From Bigelowiella natans CCMP2755 (taxonomy: Eukaryota > Cercozoa > Chlorarachniophyceae): a DNA stretch of 20,569 bases. The stretch lies in assembly GCA_000320545.1 (NCBI GenBank), contig ADNK01002536.1:7501-28069 (forward strand), given 5' to 3'. Both the position numbers and the translations under genes were made by a program. Positions 20,365-20,569 of the stretch are shown piece after piece. Position 1 is the stretch's first letter. Each line of letters begins with the position of its first letter. The notes under the pieces were generated by a model that had not been told where the DNA came from, did not search any database, and was given only the letters and a program-made list of their open reading frames with translations.

Positions 20365-20569
20365 AGTACATCTATGAGCCATAAGCGAAAGTGTAAACGT
20401 TCATACTCCGAAACGCTACCATCACTACCACTGCTGCTGCTGCTATTGCTCCTACTATTACTACTACTACTACTACTACTACTACTATACTACCACTACT
20501 ACTACTACATCTTTAGCTACTATACTATTACTACTACTACTAATATGCATGGGATTACACAAAATCCCC
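20115..20569. other. region upstream of IRE1 kinase exons, trinucleotide-rich
   Basis: The next IRE1 exon (expected to hold the rest of the N-lobe and end in phase 2) was looked for on the minus strand here and not recognised. CAT triplets run 20334-20364 and ACT triplets dominate 20439-20545. Confidence 0.5.

Noticed and set aside
20129-20410. Minus-strand open frames that might be the missing IRE1 N-lobe exon
   Set aside because: No glycine loop, VAIK-type lysine or HPNVVRY-type motif was recognisable and no in-phase donor fitted; left unannotated.
1-20569. tRNA, rRNA, transposase or other non-coding RNA genes
   Set aside because: None was recognised on either strand by eye; a covariance-model search would be needed to exclude small RNAs.

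Overview
This is eukaryotic nuclear DNA. Three of the four gene models are cut into short exons by GT...AG introns, and codon phase is kept across the splice sites. Many introns hold TA, CA, GA, TC or CAT microsatellites or poly-C runs. The cytochrome b5-fused front-end desaturase, the IRE1 with a plant-like DMG motif, and single-repeat exons in a TPR/ATPase receptor-like gene fit a protist or alga, perhaps a stramenopile. That assignment is inference; nothing here identifies a species. All exon maps were made by eye from splice signals, phase and family motifs.

Layout. (1) 2-2808, plus strand: 3' part of a multi-pass membrane protein gene, family not recognised. (2) 2573-6446, plus: a complete nine-exon front-end fatty acid desaturase of 560 residues. 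Its first exon overlaps the last exon of gene 1 in another frame. (3) 6447-9208: no recognised gene; two dinucleotide arrays, a duplicated 50-bp AT-rich element and, from about 8678, intron-like sequence shared with gene 4. (4) 9209-14646, plus: three single ankyrin-repeat exons in tandemly duplicated exon/intron cassettes, then one uninterrupted exon of about 4.4 kb carrying a fourth ankyrin repeat, two kinds of TPR array, SAP-like helices, a caspase-like CHAT protease domain with its His/Cys pair, and a P-loop signalling ATPase. (5) 14647-16225: intergenic, with a candidate TATA box and a signal-peptide first exon. (6) 16226-20114, minus: eleven exons of an IRE1 homologue covering most of the kinase domain and the complete KEN ribonuclease domain; the N-lobe, transmembrane and luminal parts are not found and probably lie to the right. 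(7) 20115-20569: trinucleotide repeats, no recognised exon.

The most interesting locus is gene 4. Its order (ankyrin, TPR, CHAT protease, STAND-type ATPase) combines sensor-like repeats, a caspase-like effector and a nucleotide switch in one polypeptide, like NLR immune receptors and bacterial CHAT/STAND conflict proteins. The repeat units are nearly identical at DNA level, which points to recent expansion. The desaturase (ER lipid synthesis) and IRE1 (ER stress sensor) are both ER proteins, but they are on opposite strands 10 kb apart and nothing shows they are co-regulated.
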